Positions 44,996 through 57,000 of a DNA stretch of 64,000 nucleotides are shown one piece after another. The translations under genes were made by a program, and so were the position numbers. The DNA comes from Cytospora piceicola (Eukaryota; Ascomycota; Sordariomycetes; Diaporthales; Cytosporaceae). The stretch is taken from assembly GCA_023375675.1 (NCBI GenBank), contig JALQBC010000047.1:124001-188000 (forward strand), given 5' to 3'. A model generated the notes under the pieces. The model ran no database searches, was not told the origin of the DNA, and saw only the letters and a list, made by a program, of their open reading frames with translations. The first letter of the stretch is position 1. Every line of letters starts with the position of its first letter.

Positions 44996-45639
44996 GAGAG
45001 AAAATTGATTCGTCTTCTTGGGGATGAGTGCTTGAAATCAATCAATGCCAGACGAGTGTCGAATTCAATTGTCTCGTTTGTATGAAATCTATTCTACCTC
45101 CTGATATTAGAGCGGACGACAATTTATATAGATTTCTCGTTCCTGCTCTTTTCTTCTCATCTAGTCCATGTGCACTATGGAGATAATTACTATGATTCGA
45201 AAACAACGACAGGCCATTAGTGGCTCAAGAAAGGACCGCATCATCATGAGACTGTTGCACTCATGGTGGTGTTGGGGTTCAAGACCAAAGACACTAACAC
45301 ATTACTGCGTAGTAACATGATACATCTGCTAGTGTCAATCTTGGAAGTGATACGGACTCAGAATGACTCATTTGGCAACCCTGGCCGATAGAAGACTAGT
45401 TGCCACCCAATGCCCGAACTTAATGCTCCAGTGATTGATCATAATCATAGTGTCTCTGATTTCGAAAAAGATTTAAAGTTCATCAATTTCAACTTCTTTC
45501 CAATCAGGTCATGCATTCCCTGCTGCGCATACCTAAGAACCCAAAGTGAACTCCATTCCCAGGGCCTCATGATGCGCTAAGCCGGATCCTTGACCCGAAT
45601 ACCTGAAAAACTTTGACAAAAAAACCAAAAAAGAATATG
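44996..45639. other. Intergenic
   Basis: 0.64 kb between the zinc-finger gene and the tRNA gene; AT-leaning, no gene seen. Confidence 0.5.
45618..45632 (-). terminator. RNA polymerase III oligo-T terminator
   Basis: On the minus strand TTTTTT starts 8 bases after the tRNA discriminator, followed by CC... GG and a second run of seven T. Confidence 0.75.
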
Positions 45640-45724
45640 TGAGGCACGAGCGATTCGAACGCCCAACCTTGAGGTAATTCCGGAGTAACTGGAATCTCAC
45701 GCGCTACCGTTGCGCCAGCGCCCC
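45640..45724 (-). tRNA. tRNA-Trp (anticodon CCA) with 13-nt intron
   Basis: Read on the minus strand, the acceptor arm GGGGCGC pairs with GTGCCTC and is followed by discriminator A. The D arm is GCGC-AACGGTA-GCGC. The anticodon arm starts TGAGA-TT-CCA-G, followed by a 13-base intron (TTACTCCGGAATT) right after position 37. Its GGAA can pair with the TTCC around the anticodon, as usual for tRNA introns. The T arm is GGGCG-TTCGAAT-CGCTC. There is one weak A-C pair at the base of the anticodon loop and a few G-U pairs. It resembles fungal tRNA-Trp genes. Confidence 0.88.
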
Positions 45725-46209
45725 ATCACGTGATTGTAAGCTTTTTGCGAAAGCTATATGGCATAGCTCGAGGCTTACGATGCTCAGCGTGAGGGTACAC
45801 AGCGGGGACCCGCCCGGGCTATCTAATCTGTAACACATCTTTAAATCGGTAGCAGCATTTGAATGAATCATATTTCATATTCCTCTGTCTGTCCATGCTA
45901 CTTTGCATGTTATTTTCTATTAAGACTAAAAACTTGCTGGTATACACTACAGCCGTCCCTAAAGTCTCAAGAAGGGCAGCTGGGGCTACAGCCAAATACT
46001 ACATATAAATTGACTGAAGTAATTACTCAAATACTTGCAGACCTAGTATTTTACAATCATAGCACGCCTCCCTAGGGCGGGCATCGAAACCCACAAGACA
46101 AATATAAGTAACTTAATTGTAAGTTCACCTGCGCCTTGAATATGAAAAATGCCCTCCTATACAACATTGAAGTAAACCTATACACTAATTGTTTGAGCTA
46201 GGTGTGTTC
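45725..46209. other. Intergenic
   Basis: 485 bases between the tRNA and the 3' end of the DUF7708 gene; no feature seen. Confidence 0.5.
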
Positions 46210-48154
46210 TCACCTTCCCTGCACCCTTCTCAACCTGGACTTATTATCCAGAAACCCTGACTTCTTATCCCTTCTATTGCCCAACTGCCTCTTCCGGCCT
46301 TTGGTCCTGACGGATACAATTGAATCAGCGACCTGGTCCGGGAGAAGCCTGGACCAGGCCTCCTCATAGACTAGGAGAACGACCTTGAGTATAGTTGTAG
46401 ATTTTGCCGTGCTCTGTTGATTCCACTGGCGAAGCACTCGGTCCAGCTCCAAGATGAATTCCAGCCCTTCTGCACCTTCGAGAGGATCACGCACGGTCGA
46501 TAAATCTAAGACGAGGTAGATCCGTCGTCCCAGGTTCTTGCAGACGTGCTCGAGCAGCCCGAGCCACTCCTTCATCGTCCTTGCCGTGTGGAACTGCGAG
46601 GAACGCAGCGCCAGCTGTTTCTCCGTCGAGCCCTCCCCGCCCATTCGCAGTACTTGATAGGTGAGATACTTGGCGATATCCACGGTCGTGGAGATATGGT
46701 TTGGTGCTGATGAGGCGTTACTATTCCCTAGTGCCCATGCCGTCGGGATGTCTGATGCGCCAAGTGCTTGGATGATGTCAACGGCGAAGTCTTGCATCAC
46801 CAGGCGTGAAGGGAAGTTGCCCTTCAGAATCGTCAATGAGGACTCCTTGCTTGAAGACCATTCTGTGAGCTTTGGCGACAGCCAGAACTTGTTGGTGCCG
46901 ATGGTAGTCGTCAGCGTTCTAGCCCTGTGCCGGCATAAGCGGAGGTGGTGTCTGAAAGATTGGTCTGGGTCTTCGAAGGAGTGTGAGAAGGTAGCAAGAA
47001 TCTGGGAAACCTGGAGGTCCGATAACATCTGGTTCGTATTCAGCTGGGCGCTCGTCTGGATGGAATGGAATGCTGTATTTCTATTAGTAAGGTCGTAAAC
47101 ATCAGGCTGGGGCAACTTGGCGAGCTCACCCTCTGTCTTTGCAACTAGCTCATCGAACGATATGCCAGAAGCTTTTAGCAACGATATGATCATGTCGAGT
47201 TTCTGTTCGCGCTGCTTTCCTCCAACGTCTAGCCTCTCAATAGCAATCCCAAGAGCGGTGACCTGGTCTTGACGACGCCTATCGATGCTTTCCAGGTGTG
47301 AGAAGATACTGTCCAACTTGTCCTGTTGCGTTCCATGCATCACACGTATCTCTGTCTGAGACCCAAGAGCAGCAAGTGCAGTAAGGTTGATCGAACAACC
47401 ACTGATGCGCTCGAGGACGTCGCTGTAGCGGAGCTCAGGTGGCCGGGTAAGGCTGTGATAGATGTGCTGAAACCTTGACTCGGTGCACCATCCATGAGCC
47501 AGTAGCAGGAATTCCAAAATACAAGAGTATAGGCTCTCAATAGTCTTTCGCATCCGGTCGGTTGGATAAAGCTTTGATAGTATTTCCGACCGGGGCAGGC
47601 ATTCCCCGATCTTTGCAATCGACTTTGCAAGCAACCTGAGTGTCTCTGCGTGGTTCATAACGCTCTTGGTTTCGATAACAAGTTAGCAAGCTTCCCTGGG
47701 TCCCCATTTCCATAAAGATGCGGGCGGCCTACTTACCACGAACAGTAATTTCATGGTACCCCACGCGAGGGCAACGTACTCTGGGTGATGTTGCATGAAG
47801 ACCTCCAGAACAGAACTGTAGTGACATATCATCTCGGAAGCCTTCCGCAGCCATTTTGTTGTCTTCTGTGAATTGCTCTTGGCTTGATACTTGGCTAGGG
47901 CGTTAGAGACCTCATTCTGGACATCTTGAATGCTGCAGGCACTAGCCACGAGAATTTTCTCTTGTGCATTGAGGCTCGTGCTATTCTCGAAGTGGTTCTT
48001 GACATTGATGAACGCTTTGTCCGCAGCCCCCGTGTGACCTATAAGTCCAGTCATCAATTCGATGTGCAGCAAGGGTTCAAATGTTCTAAGTCGACGGTGA
48101 CTGACCTGATCCGCTTCCCTCGTACCACGGTGTGAACTGGCTATATGGGTCCAT
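46210..48154 (-). CDS. DUF7708 protein with degenerate NACHT-like region
   Basis: Exons 48154-48106, 48038-47737 and 47664-46210 give about 601 aa; phases agree. The start is the ATG of MDPYSQFTPW; the frame is open further upstream but without an ATG. Residues 60-240 match the N-terminal domain called DUF7708 in fungal NLR-like proteins: ALAKYQAKSNSQKTTKWLRK, CHYSSVLEVFMQHHPEYVAL, AWGTMKLLFV|SVMNHAETL. The second half looks like a worn NACHT/STAND region: FWLSPKLTEWSSSKESSLTI, LKGNFPSRLVMQDFAVDIIQ, and RRIYLVLDLS in the place of Walker B. It lacks a GxxxxGK[ST] loop, so nucleotide binding is doubtful. There are no ankyrin, WD40 or TPR repeats. It is divergent from the AAA ATPase gene next door. 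A role in non-self recognition is inferred from the family only. Confidence 0.75.
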
Positions 48155-48832
48155 GAGTGTCTGGTATTGGATATCCAGGTACAGAAGAACTAATGCGACT
48201 CCACCGTGGACTTGAAGGTGGCCCCTTTCCCGGACTGCTGCGGTTGCGTTTTGTATCAGTGGAAGAGCTTGAGTTCTACAAAGACTCGTGAGCAAGAGGC
48301 CATACGAAAGCTGGGCTCCCTGTGGCTGGGACACATACTACATATACACTACTTAGGTAGTACAATGCCGTGTATGCATTGCCACATGTACAGCCCAAGC
48401 CACTGATCCTGCGCAGGTACAAATCTGCACAGTCACCGCTATATTACATTCGTAAACGGTTAGGCAGATGCAGTGCAAATATGCTCAGGCCTCTCATTCG
48501 CCGCTTGGAAGGTTGATGCCCAACATCTCAGGCCTTCTGGTATTGATCACTTTGTGACCCCGCCAGCCACGACGTCTGTGATTACATCTGCTCGAGGACG
48601 CAACGAGTTTCAAATACTCGAAGTAGTGAGGCGTCAGTGATCCAGAATTGGTTTGGTGATGCCCTAAGATAAACCTTTAATTATACAGCTTTTCTGATCA
48701 GTTAATAGGACTTGCACTTCGCAACCCGTGTACGCAATCAGCCTGTACACCCTAGCAACCAACGAAACGACGGCGGTAACAAGCGTCTGCCTCCGTGCAC
48801 GAACGGCGCGTAACGAATCCAACTACAATCAG
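48155..48832. promoter_or_regulatory. Shared divergent promoter, 678 bp
   Basis: Separates the DUF7708 gene (-) from the AAA ATPase gene (+). An open minus-strand frame continues upstream of the DUF7708 ATG to about 48334 without a start codon. The DUF7708 protein might therefore begin earlier through an unseen exon. ACCTAAGTAGTG, CAAAT and GATAAAC pieces occur, but no site is sure. Confidence 0.5.
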
Positions 48833-51800
48833 ATGGCAGAAGGTACTATGGAATACGGACGAGCATCACAACAATTGGGACAACCTAGGAAGATACCAGA
48901 CACAGTCAGGTCCCACATAGCGCAGGCCCCCGAACCAGCTCCAGCAACGACCAACACCCTTTACAATGCACGAGGTATACGATCAGAACCAGAGGTTGGG
49001 ACAAGCAATCATACACTCGAAGACTATCAAATGCAATTGATGCTTCTCGAGCAGCAAGAGAAGAGGCGACTTATGATAGAACGACGACAAGAACAGACTG
49101 TGGGGGAGTCGGACGGTTCAAGGTTAGCGAGCTCAGATGTGCCTCCTATGGAGAGCAAGGCAGATGGGGAGAACGACAGGCCTCAAGAGGTGTCTCTGAC
49201 GCATTACACAATCTCCGAAGATAAAACAGCCACTTCGGGCCAGAGGAACATGCTCTATGCAATCAACTCTGATTCCAAGCCAAACGCTGCGCGGCATGCC
49301 ACAGCCCACCCCGGTTCGCGGCAGTACGCTGAGCAAATCCTTGCCCAAAATGGTATCATTCCATCGTCGCTGAGACCTGAACAGTTTGCCACGTTCCAAA
49401 ACATGTCTCCGGACGTTCGGCAGAAGATGATGCAGACTTATGCCGCAAATATACAGCTTCAGCAAGAGCAGAATCTCCAACAGTCGGTACTGGAACCTGT
49501 GATTGGCACCAAAAAGCCGTCCTCCTTTTCCCCTGGAACCTTCCCGGTACCACGGATCCAGTCCTTGCAGCCACGGGATGACACGAACTTATCACAACTT
49601 GGCCTGCCAGGAACGAACAACAGTGTCCAAACGGAGTTATTGGACCTTCCAAGAGACGAAGAGACATCATCAGAGCTTTCAAGTTCCCATGAAATACTGG
49701 GGCACTTTCCTCCACAGAACCCCGTGCTAGGTGGACCGCGCCTCCCAATCACCATCGCAAAGCCCAATGCGGAACCTGCATCTACAAGTTCCCCTATCAA
49801 GGTTGTGCCCAATAGTTCTGGTCAGCCTGTTGACCACACGAGCGCTACAGAGGGAGTCTTTGAGGATTCTGGTGCAACTCCTTGGACGAATCAGCCTGAG
49901 TCGGTAAACCTATTGCAACTGGTGCTGCAGCGAAATCGCGAATTGGAAGCGGAGATCGAGAAACTTCGCGCGAACAAGTCAATACCACAACCAGAAGGCA
50001 TCGCACCTCTTAATGTCCAGTTCTTCCACCGTCTTCTGGATGACGGCAACGACATGGTTTACTTGTCGAAACCTGACTGGGAGGTACTTGAGGAAGAAGT
50101 CATCCTGCGGGGTCGCATGCCCATTTCAGACCCTAAAGGCTATGTCGAACGTAAGGGGAACGTCGCATTTACCGTCTACGACTGCTATTCCGTCGAACAC
50201 CAAAAGGATGACATAGACCAAGCTATGAGAAATCGGCAACCTCTCCCTGAGCTAAAGCCTGCCAGGCATGAAATTGTTCTGGAGTCTGACGAGATGGAGA
50301 AGGCCGTAACGGATTTATTTGACCAATGGCCCAACTTCCGGAATCACTACCCCGAGGTGCATGAAAAAGAGATTCTGGAATCGCCTTTTATCTGGTGGTA
50401 TCACTACCGGAGGTCGAATAGAATTGACCAACTACCCACCGCCCAGGCTCGATTGGTAAGTACACTTACTCGATGGATCGAGGCCAACTACGCCACCTTG
50501 TATGACCGAATCGATGAACAGTTTGGGAGGGGCCGAGTCTCCCACTCGTCCATCGAATATCTTGTACACCCAGGAGATGTAATTATCTCTGCTTCTAAGG
50601 GGCAGCCGTTGGGATACGTAGCGACGTCTCGTCCATACGGACGCTTGAAGAATGACCCCGATGGACGGAGGCAAGGGTTCTGGGACGTCGAGCTGCGTTC
50701 ATATGCTTATGCGGGGAAGTTCCTACGAAAGGACCTGATGATCAGCTTAGAGTTAGGGACGGGGTCCGAGACTGACGAGAATGAAGTCGATATCAGAAGC
50801 TTGATCGCCATGCCCTTGAGGTACGCCAGCAGCGAGAGCCGCGAGAGGTTGATTCAACGGGCTAAGACGTTCTGGAAACTCCGCAACGCACGTCTGATGT
50901 CCTACCTTGGCCACTGCGAGACGAGGAAGTATGCTGTGAGGATCGCCCTTTCCTTGACCTGATTTCTGTATCCTTCATATTCAGTGTGACGCGACTACTA
51001 ATACTATCAAGGGCCAACGATTTATGATCGACTTCACCACCTATCAAGAGCTACATCCGTACAGTGAATACTCGACCACCTTAAATTCCAAATCTAGAGA
51101 TGACACCTACTTGCCAACCGACGGAACCGAGCCAGAAGCCCCAGAAATCTATTTGTTCCCGCTGTTTGTACCCGGTTTCGACTTTCGACGCAAAAAGTGG
51201 GGTGAGTAGCGTTCTCTCTTCGAGCTCGCGCCTGTAGTCATGACATCGGCTAATATCAACTAAGTCGATCTCGAGGTGGACCAGCTGCGAGATGTAACGT
51301 GGAATGACCAAGCATTTCGCAGCCTGGTCGCTGAAGAAGACATGAAACAACTGATCCTCGCCCTTGTGACCAATCAGCTTGATGCCGACCAGGGTACAGA
51401 CCTGATCGACAATAAGGGAAACGGCCTTATCATGCTCCTCCATGGCAGCCCAGGTACAGGAAAGACCTTCACGGCGGAGAGCGTAGCCGAAATCGCCAAG
51501 AAACCACTCTATCCGGTGACCTGTGGCGATATAGGGACGACACCGAAGGAGGTGGAGCTATATCTTAACTCTGTATTCCACCTGGGGAAGATCTGGGACT
51601 GTGTAGTGCTACTAGACGAGGCGGAAGTGTTCCTCGAGCAACGGACGCTGCAGGACCTGAACCGCAACGCGCTCGTATCCGTCTTCCTCCGGGCGCTCGA
51701 GTACTACGAGGGCATCCTAATCCTAACAACGAACCGCGTCGGCACCTTCGACGAGGCCTTCAAGTCGCGCATCCAGCTGTCGCTACGTTACGAGAGACTG

Positions 51801-52151
51801 CAGCGCCACCAGCGGAAGCAAATCTGGCAGAACTTCTTGAACCATCTCAAAGCTCTAAGAGAGCAGGAATGCATAGATTTCAACGACATCGAGTTGAACA
51901 TCGACGAGCTAGCCGAACACCCTATGAACGGGAGACAGATTCGCAACTCGATCACCACTGGCAGGCAACTGGCTAAGTACCAGCGGGAGAGGATGACGTC
52001 CTCACACCTGAAGAGGACCATAGCGGTGGCAGACAAATTTGACAAGTATCTGGGCGAGGTGAGGGAAGGCGTTCATGAAAAGGAGGCAGGTCGCGGGGCG
52101 GATGGATTGTATTCGGATGAGTATTGGGCCAGGGAGGATTTGACGCGATGA
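48833..52151 (+). CDS. DUF7025-type AAA+ ATPase
   Basis: Exons 48833-50935, 51012-51201 and 51265-52151 give about 1059 aa. Intron branch sites are GACTACTAAT and GGCTAAT. The first 390 residues are polar and disordered with Gln-rich coiled coil (IQLQQEQNLQQSVLEPVIG). A second coiled coil (LQRNRELEAEIEKLR) follows. About 470-740 is the DUF7025 domain (SFIWWYH-like region, SIEYLVHPGDVIIS, RQGFWDVELRSYAYAG, GQRFMIDFTTYQELHP). The AAA module has Walker A GSPGTGKT (825-832), Walker B VVLLDEAEVF (near 882) and sensor 1 LILTTNRVGTFD. Pore-side GDIGTTPKEVE and a lid with MNGRQIRNSITTGRQLA follow. Proteins of this build are numerous in Pezizomycotina and most have no known job; remodelling of a protein complex is likely. 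The ATG at 48833 is the first in frame. Confidence 0.9.
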
Positions 52152-52523
52152 TCACGCTTTCCAATCCAGCTGAGAGAGGCGGGAGAGGTGCCGCCATCGA
52201 CATTGTCAGCGGCCCCTAGGCTCTATCACCACCTAACGAGGAGCTAGAGCTCAGATGTTTGTCCATCACGTATACGTATCTTAGCAGCTCGGTTTTCAGA
52301 AGGACAGCGCGACAGGGTATACTTTCTTCTTTTTATCTAGTTCTGATTTGTCCCTCACCTCGAACTAGGTTGCTTGTGCATCGTCTACCTGTATTAATTA
52401 CCGGGCACTTGTTATTTGTAAATCGAAACGGTTTTCTCAATATGGATAGGAATGGTAGGTTGTGCTATCCGACCTGAACCTACATAATACGCTCCGATCT
52501 CACACGCGCAATACAGTAGATAC

Positions 52524-52573
52524 CCCCCATTTATCACAGCCACCATCCAAGACAACTATATGATAAATGGGGG
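52524..52573. repeat. 13-nt perfect inverted repeat
   Basis: CCCCCATTTATCA at 52524-52536 and its exact complement TGATAAATGGGGG at 52561-52573, 24 bases apart. It could fold as a hairpin or be the relic of a small inverted-repeat element. Confidence 0.85.
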
Positions 52574-52668
52574 TCATATGATATATAGGGGCAAGAGGTT
52601 ACATATATTATCTGTCAATCCGACAACGAGATATATACCCTAGGGTATGCTAAGTGGGGGTTACCTAC

Positions 52669-52702
52669 CCCCGCCCCCCCCCGCCCCCCCGGGCCCCCCC
52701 CT
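52669..52702. repeat. Poly-C tract
   Basis: ACCCCCGCCCCCCCCCCGCCCC and following C-runs with single G interruptions. The exact length is prone to sequencing error. Confidence 0.9.
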
Positions 52703-54062
52703 ATCTACTGTATATGCATAAAGCACGGAGTGTAGTAGCTCCCTACTTCCTACTGACGATTCTTCCTTCTAGCGGACCATCATAATCGCCTCTCAGTCTA
52801 TCAATATTAACCACTGTCTGTATCCCATAATCTGTATCTCACTAGATTGGATCCACTTAGGGAGAAAGGGTTCTTACTATAGCTACCTCGGAAATGAAGG
52901 AAGAATGTGGACATGGTCGAGATCAGGGTTAGGGTACTTGGGTTTGGAGCCAAGCTAGAAGTCGAAATTCCAAGTGATCACTAAGGTCGACCCGGACTGT
53001 GTTTACGTCCCTAACAAAGCGACGACGACGACGAAGACCTATTGGTTTCATCTCCATTTGCTCAGAAATACCAACCTCCTGATTTACAGATATTGACCAG
53101 CCTCCTCAAACATCACCGTTATCTCTTCTCCCTCATGGAACAGACCTCAGGGTCTCATAGAGTGGCACCCATCCATGCCACCCCCCCCCCCCGGCATTGA
53201 TATATCAGCCGTCTACGCGAACAGTGCTCTGTCTTCTAGTATCCTTCCGGACTATTTTTGATATCAAGTGTTCCTCTAAAGTCTTACGTTGTAGTCCTCT
53301 GTCGATATTTTGGCTCTTAATCTCTTGGCTGTCTCTCTTTGTGGTCGGCTAGACTCCGCTCCTGAGTTCACCGGGCATCTCAGCTCTGACGGCATGCAGA
53401 GAGACCATGTATCGCCTTCTATTTGGGCACTGAAATGGCCATGATGGAAATTCATTTCTGTCCTCGGTATGATCGGTATGTGCCCTGATCCCACAGCCTC
53501 GTCCTCAATATACCGTCATCCTCCGTCACAAAGGGACCGCTTTGATGATCTCAGCCATAATTATCATGGGGGTGGCCAGCCATGAGGATTACTGGGATTG
53601 CAATACGTGTAGACGCAGCGTCAAAGATGTCGGGCGAGCTGAAAATTCGTCAGCGTCCTCAGCGTCCCACCCTCCGTTCTCAACCGCTCTCTCTGATGGT
53701 CATTCGTCAATCGCTTCATGGGAGGTATGCAGCTGAACCCGAAAAGAGCATCCACTCCCCAAAGTATGTCGAACATTAACCAATGGTAAACTTGGGCTGA
53801 CAAACCCACTGCATCTGGTTGCATCCATCTTGGAGTCCTTGAACCGCAGAGCCTCATCGGTTCGTATCTGGAGAACCCCGCCAATAGACCGGTGAAAATC
53901 GCATGCATATTGACGGGATGTCTTGCAGAATCCGGCCATGTGTGGGGTTACCGCTGGTCTATAAAAATGCCTGTCATCGGCACCATGCTGCAGGCGATAA
54001 CCACTCGGAAGACACTTGAGAGACCATCAAACCACTGATCTTCACCAAAACTGGAACTCAAC

Positions 54063-57000
54063 ATGGGGGACCATGATATGGTACCTACGTGCCTCAGTGC
54101 CGAAGACCACGAGCCCCGGGATCCTATGCTGCATTATCTTGGTTGTCTGGAGTTCTCTGAACGAAATCAATATCTGGTTGAAGTCAGTTCTGAGTACCAG
54201 GAGCAAGTCGATAGAGAGTTGCGCCGCATCGAATACCTGCGGGAGGTCTTGAAAAAGGATCCTGTCGAGCATCGATTGGTCAAGAACATGAAAGACAGCA
54301 TGGAAAAGTGGAAAGAAAGCAGCCTCTACACGAGCGACCACGGTATCAAGGCGGTGAGAGCATGGAGGAAAGCTAAGCACCAAGCCAACAGGTCTGAGAT
54401 AACACCAGTGCAGCCTGGAGAATCTATTCACCAGGCTCAGGACTACGATCCAGACGTTGATATAAATGCGTACTTGACCAGATTTGAGGATTCCAAACCA
54501 GTCAAGAAACTCAACGATAAGCGCTTCGATGGGCATTTCCCTAATCACAAGATTCCTGTCTCTCACCTTCTCAACGACGAGAACTCAAGTCCATTGACAA
54601 AAACACCTCCAAAATCGGCCACGGAAGCGACCCAAGAACGTATCATCAGTTATTTCCATCTCCCTGCCAACAACATGATTGTAAGTTTTGTATATCTTGA
54701 AAGCCCGTTTTTCCAATATTCCCCCTTCCTTAACCGGTCTTGGCGATGAATATCTGACTCTGGCTGTCTACAGTGGATTGAGGTGAACTACACACCAGTT
54801 GACCAAGGTCAGTTTGGGGCCTTCAGCTAACTATCCCCATTACAGAAAGCTATTGCACGTTACTTCGGAGAGAAGGATCTGGACTACGATGGGATCTTCC
54901 GAGAGCCTACCGAAGACAAAAGAACTGAAGCATACATGGTGCTGAGGCCACAGTTCTGGAAGGGACAGCAACATGGAGGGAGATCAGCAGAGATTCATGC
55001 TCGGCACTTGCGCCCAATGTGTGAGACGGTTTCATCAGGTATGTCGAGGAATGTCCGGTATTCAGATACCTAGGGTACTTTCCGGAGACCCTTACTGAAA
55101 CCGTTCAGATCCGAAGCAGGTTGAAGAATCCCCTAGAAATGTAGTGCTGTTCGTAAGTGACTATGATTTGAAAGCGGATTTCCTATTTACCTTTATCATG
55201 CACGCACTGATGGTCCAAAGATGCCCTACTTGCACTGGGAGACAGATCGCCAAAGAGAGAAAATCTCTCAGTTCCTTGACAAGGAGAGTGAGAAACATCG
55301 CAGAGAGAAAGACGCATTGGAACTCGACCAAAAGAAGCAAAGGCAGCATGATCGTCGCGACCTCGTCATTCCAAAATATGGAGTGATGGGAAAGCATGTT
55401 CATTGGGCCAAAGCCGCAGACATCGCGGGAAAGGGCCAACCTTCTCCAAGAGTTCCGCGGACTGCAACTATAGGCTTTGCAGCCAAGCTGCTACCTTATC
55501 CAAGACTACGAAGACATCTCGAGTCGCCTATTTTCAAGACGGATGATGATGGCAGGATCCTCGCCAAGCAGGAGATCGGCCAACTCCTCTTCGACGCTGC
55601 GATGCTGTATGAGGCCATGATGACCTATCGGGACAAGATGTTCATCCGGAAATACCTCCACAGAGACCCGCCTTTGCACCCCCGGCGGACTCTCGACCAG
55701 GCCTATTACTGGACCCTGAAGACAACCAGGTCCCGAGACCGCGACCAGGTCGTTTACAGAGGCACAAGGCCCATTCCGGAGCACTCTATCGATCCCAAAA
55801 CAATGGAGTGGAATTGCCCTCATGACACTACTGGCCAGCAAGGGCAGCAGCCGGACACCGGCGAGGGCGGCGGCGGCGGAAGTCACTGCATCCACTGCAG
55901 GAGCCACATCCGAAAGGTATCACGGCTTCTGATGGTCGACCAGCTGTGGATGTGGATCTTGGACGAGAGGACCATCATCACTGCCTTCCCCAAACGGTAC
56001 GGCACCAACAAGCAAGACCCATCTGGTGTCCATAAGTCTATAAGGTCCAGGTTGGAGCACCTGCGTCGGGACCACATCAAAACCGTGTTCGATTTAGCTT
56101 TGATCATTCTGGACGAATGTTCAAATACCTTCTTCGATCGTACCAAGACGGCAGTTCGTCCTCCCTTCAACTACCCCGTTCCTTCGCTTCCAGCAATACA
56201 CATACTGATATAGGGTCTGCAGGATCGCCAGCCACAAGTCCTGGACATCTTCTCGCAAGCCATAGGCAATATTGTACGTACTCGTCTGCCCTTATCTGAC
56301 AGCTACTGACCAAATACAGAACAACAAGCAGACCATCAGTTTCCACCATCTCTGGGACTGGACCGTGAAGCTTTCCAATCTTGCAACGAGGAGGAACATT
56401 GGCACCGACATGACCGCCTTCGTTGCTCCTCTTCTCAACATCAGTACCGAAGGAGAGCTCCAGCAGGAGATCAAGGATGTCATCGACGAACTGGATATCA
56501 TGATATACATCAACACGCAGCAGAGGGAAGTCATGAAGAAGTTCGTCAAGGAAGTGGGGCACTTGCTCAATCCCAATCCAACGGAACAGGGAAATCTTAG
56601 CCCGATGCAGACATCGCCCACTCATCCAACTTCGCCTGCATGGCCTCCTGGGAGACCAGGAGAGACAGATCACAAGAAACGCCTGGATGACTATAGGTGG
56701 TTCAAGAGAAACTCTGGAGAGTTGGTGGACGATGTTGAAGACCGGATTGCGGAACTGGAAGGTCTGAAACGGAGTGCAGAGAGCACTTCGACTAGTGTAA
56801 GTCTATTGTCGACTGGGAACGTGGACATGAGAATGTGCCCTGGCCTGGCTCTAGCATACCCTTAAGTTGCTGACCGTGTCGTGGTTTCTAGTTGGATGAC
56901 CTTCTCGGCCTGAAGCAACAACAGGCCTCCGTCGTCCAGGCGTGGCAATCTGTCCAACAGGCCGAGGAAGCAATGAGGCAGGGCCGCGCCATCATGATAT

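Larger units (their letters stand above)
52152..54062. other. Intergenic with inverted repeat and C-runs
   Basis: 1.9 kb without a convincing gene. It has an inverted repeat at 52524-52573, a C-rich tract at 52669-52702, a run of 14 C near 53180, and an AGGGTTAGGG at 52926. The segment 53276-54000 has only short frames. Confidence 0.55.

Noticed and set aside
30438..45000. Secondary-metabolite gene cluster
   Set aside because: No polyketide synthase, peptide synthetase, terpene cyclase or pathway-type regulator is present; the genes are unrelated secreted, catabolic and housekeeping types.
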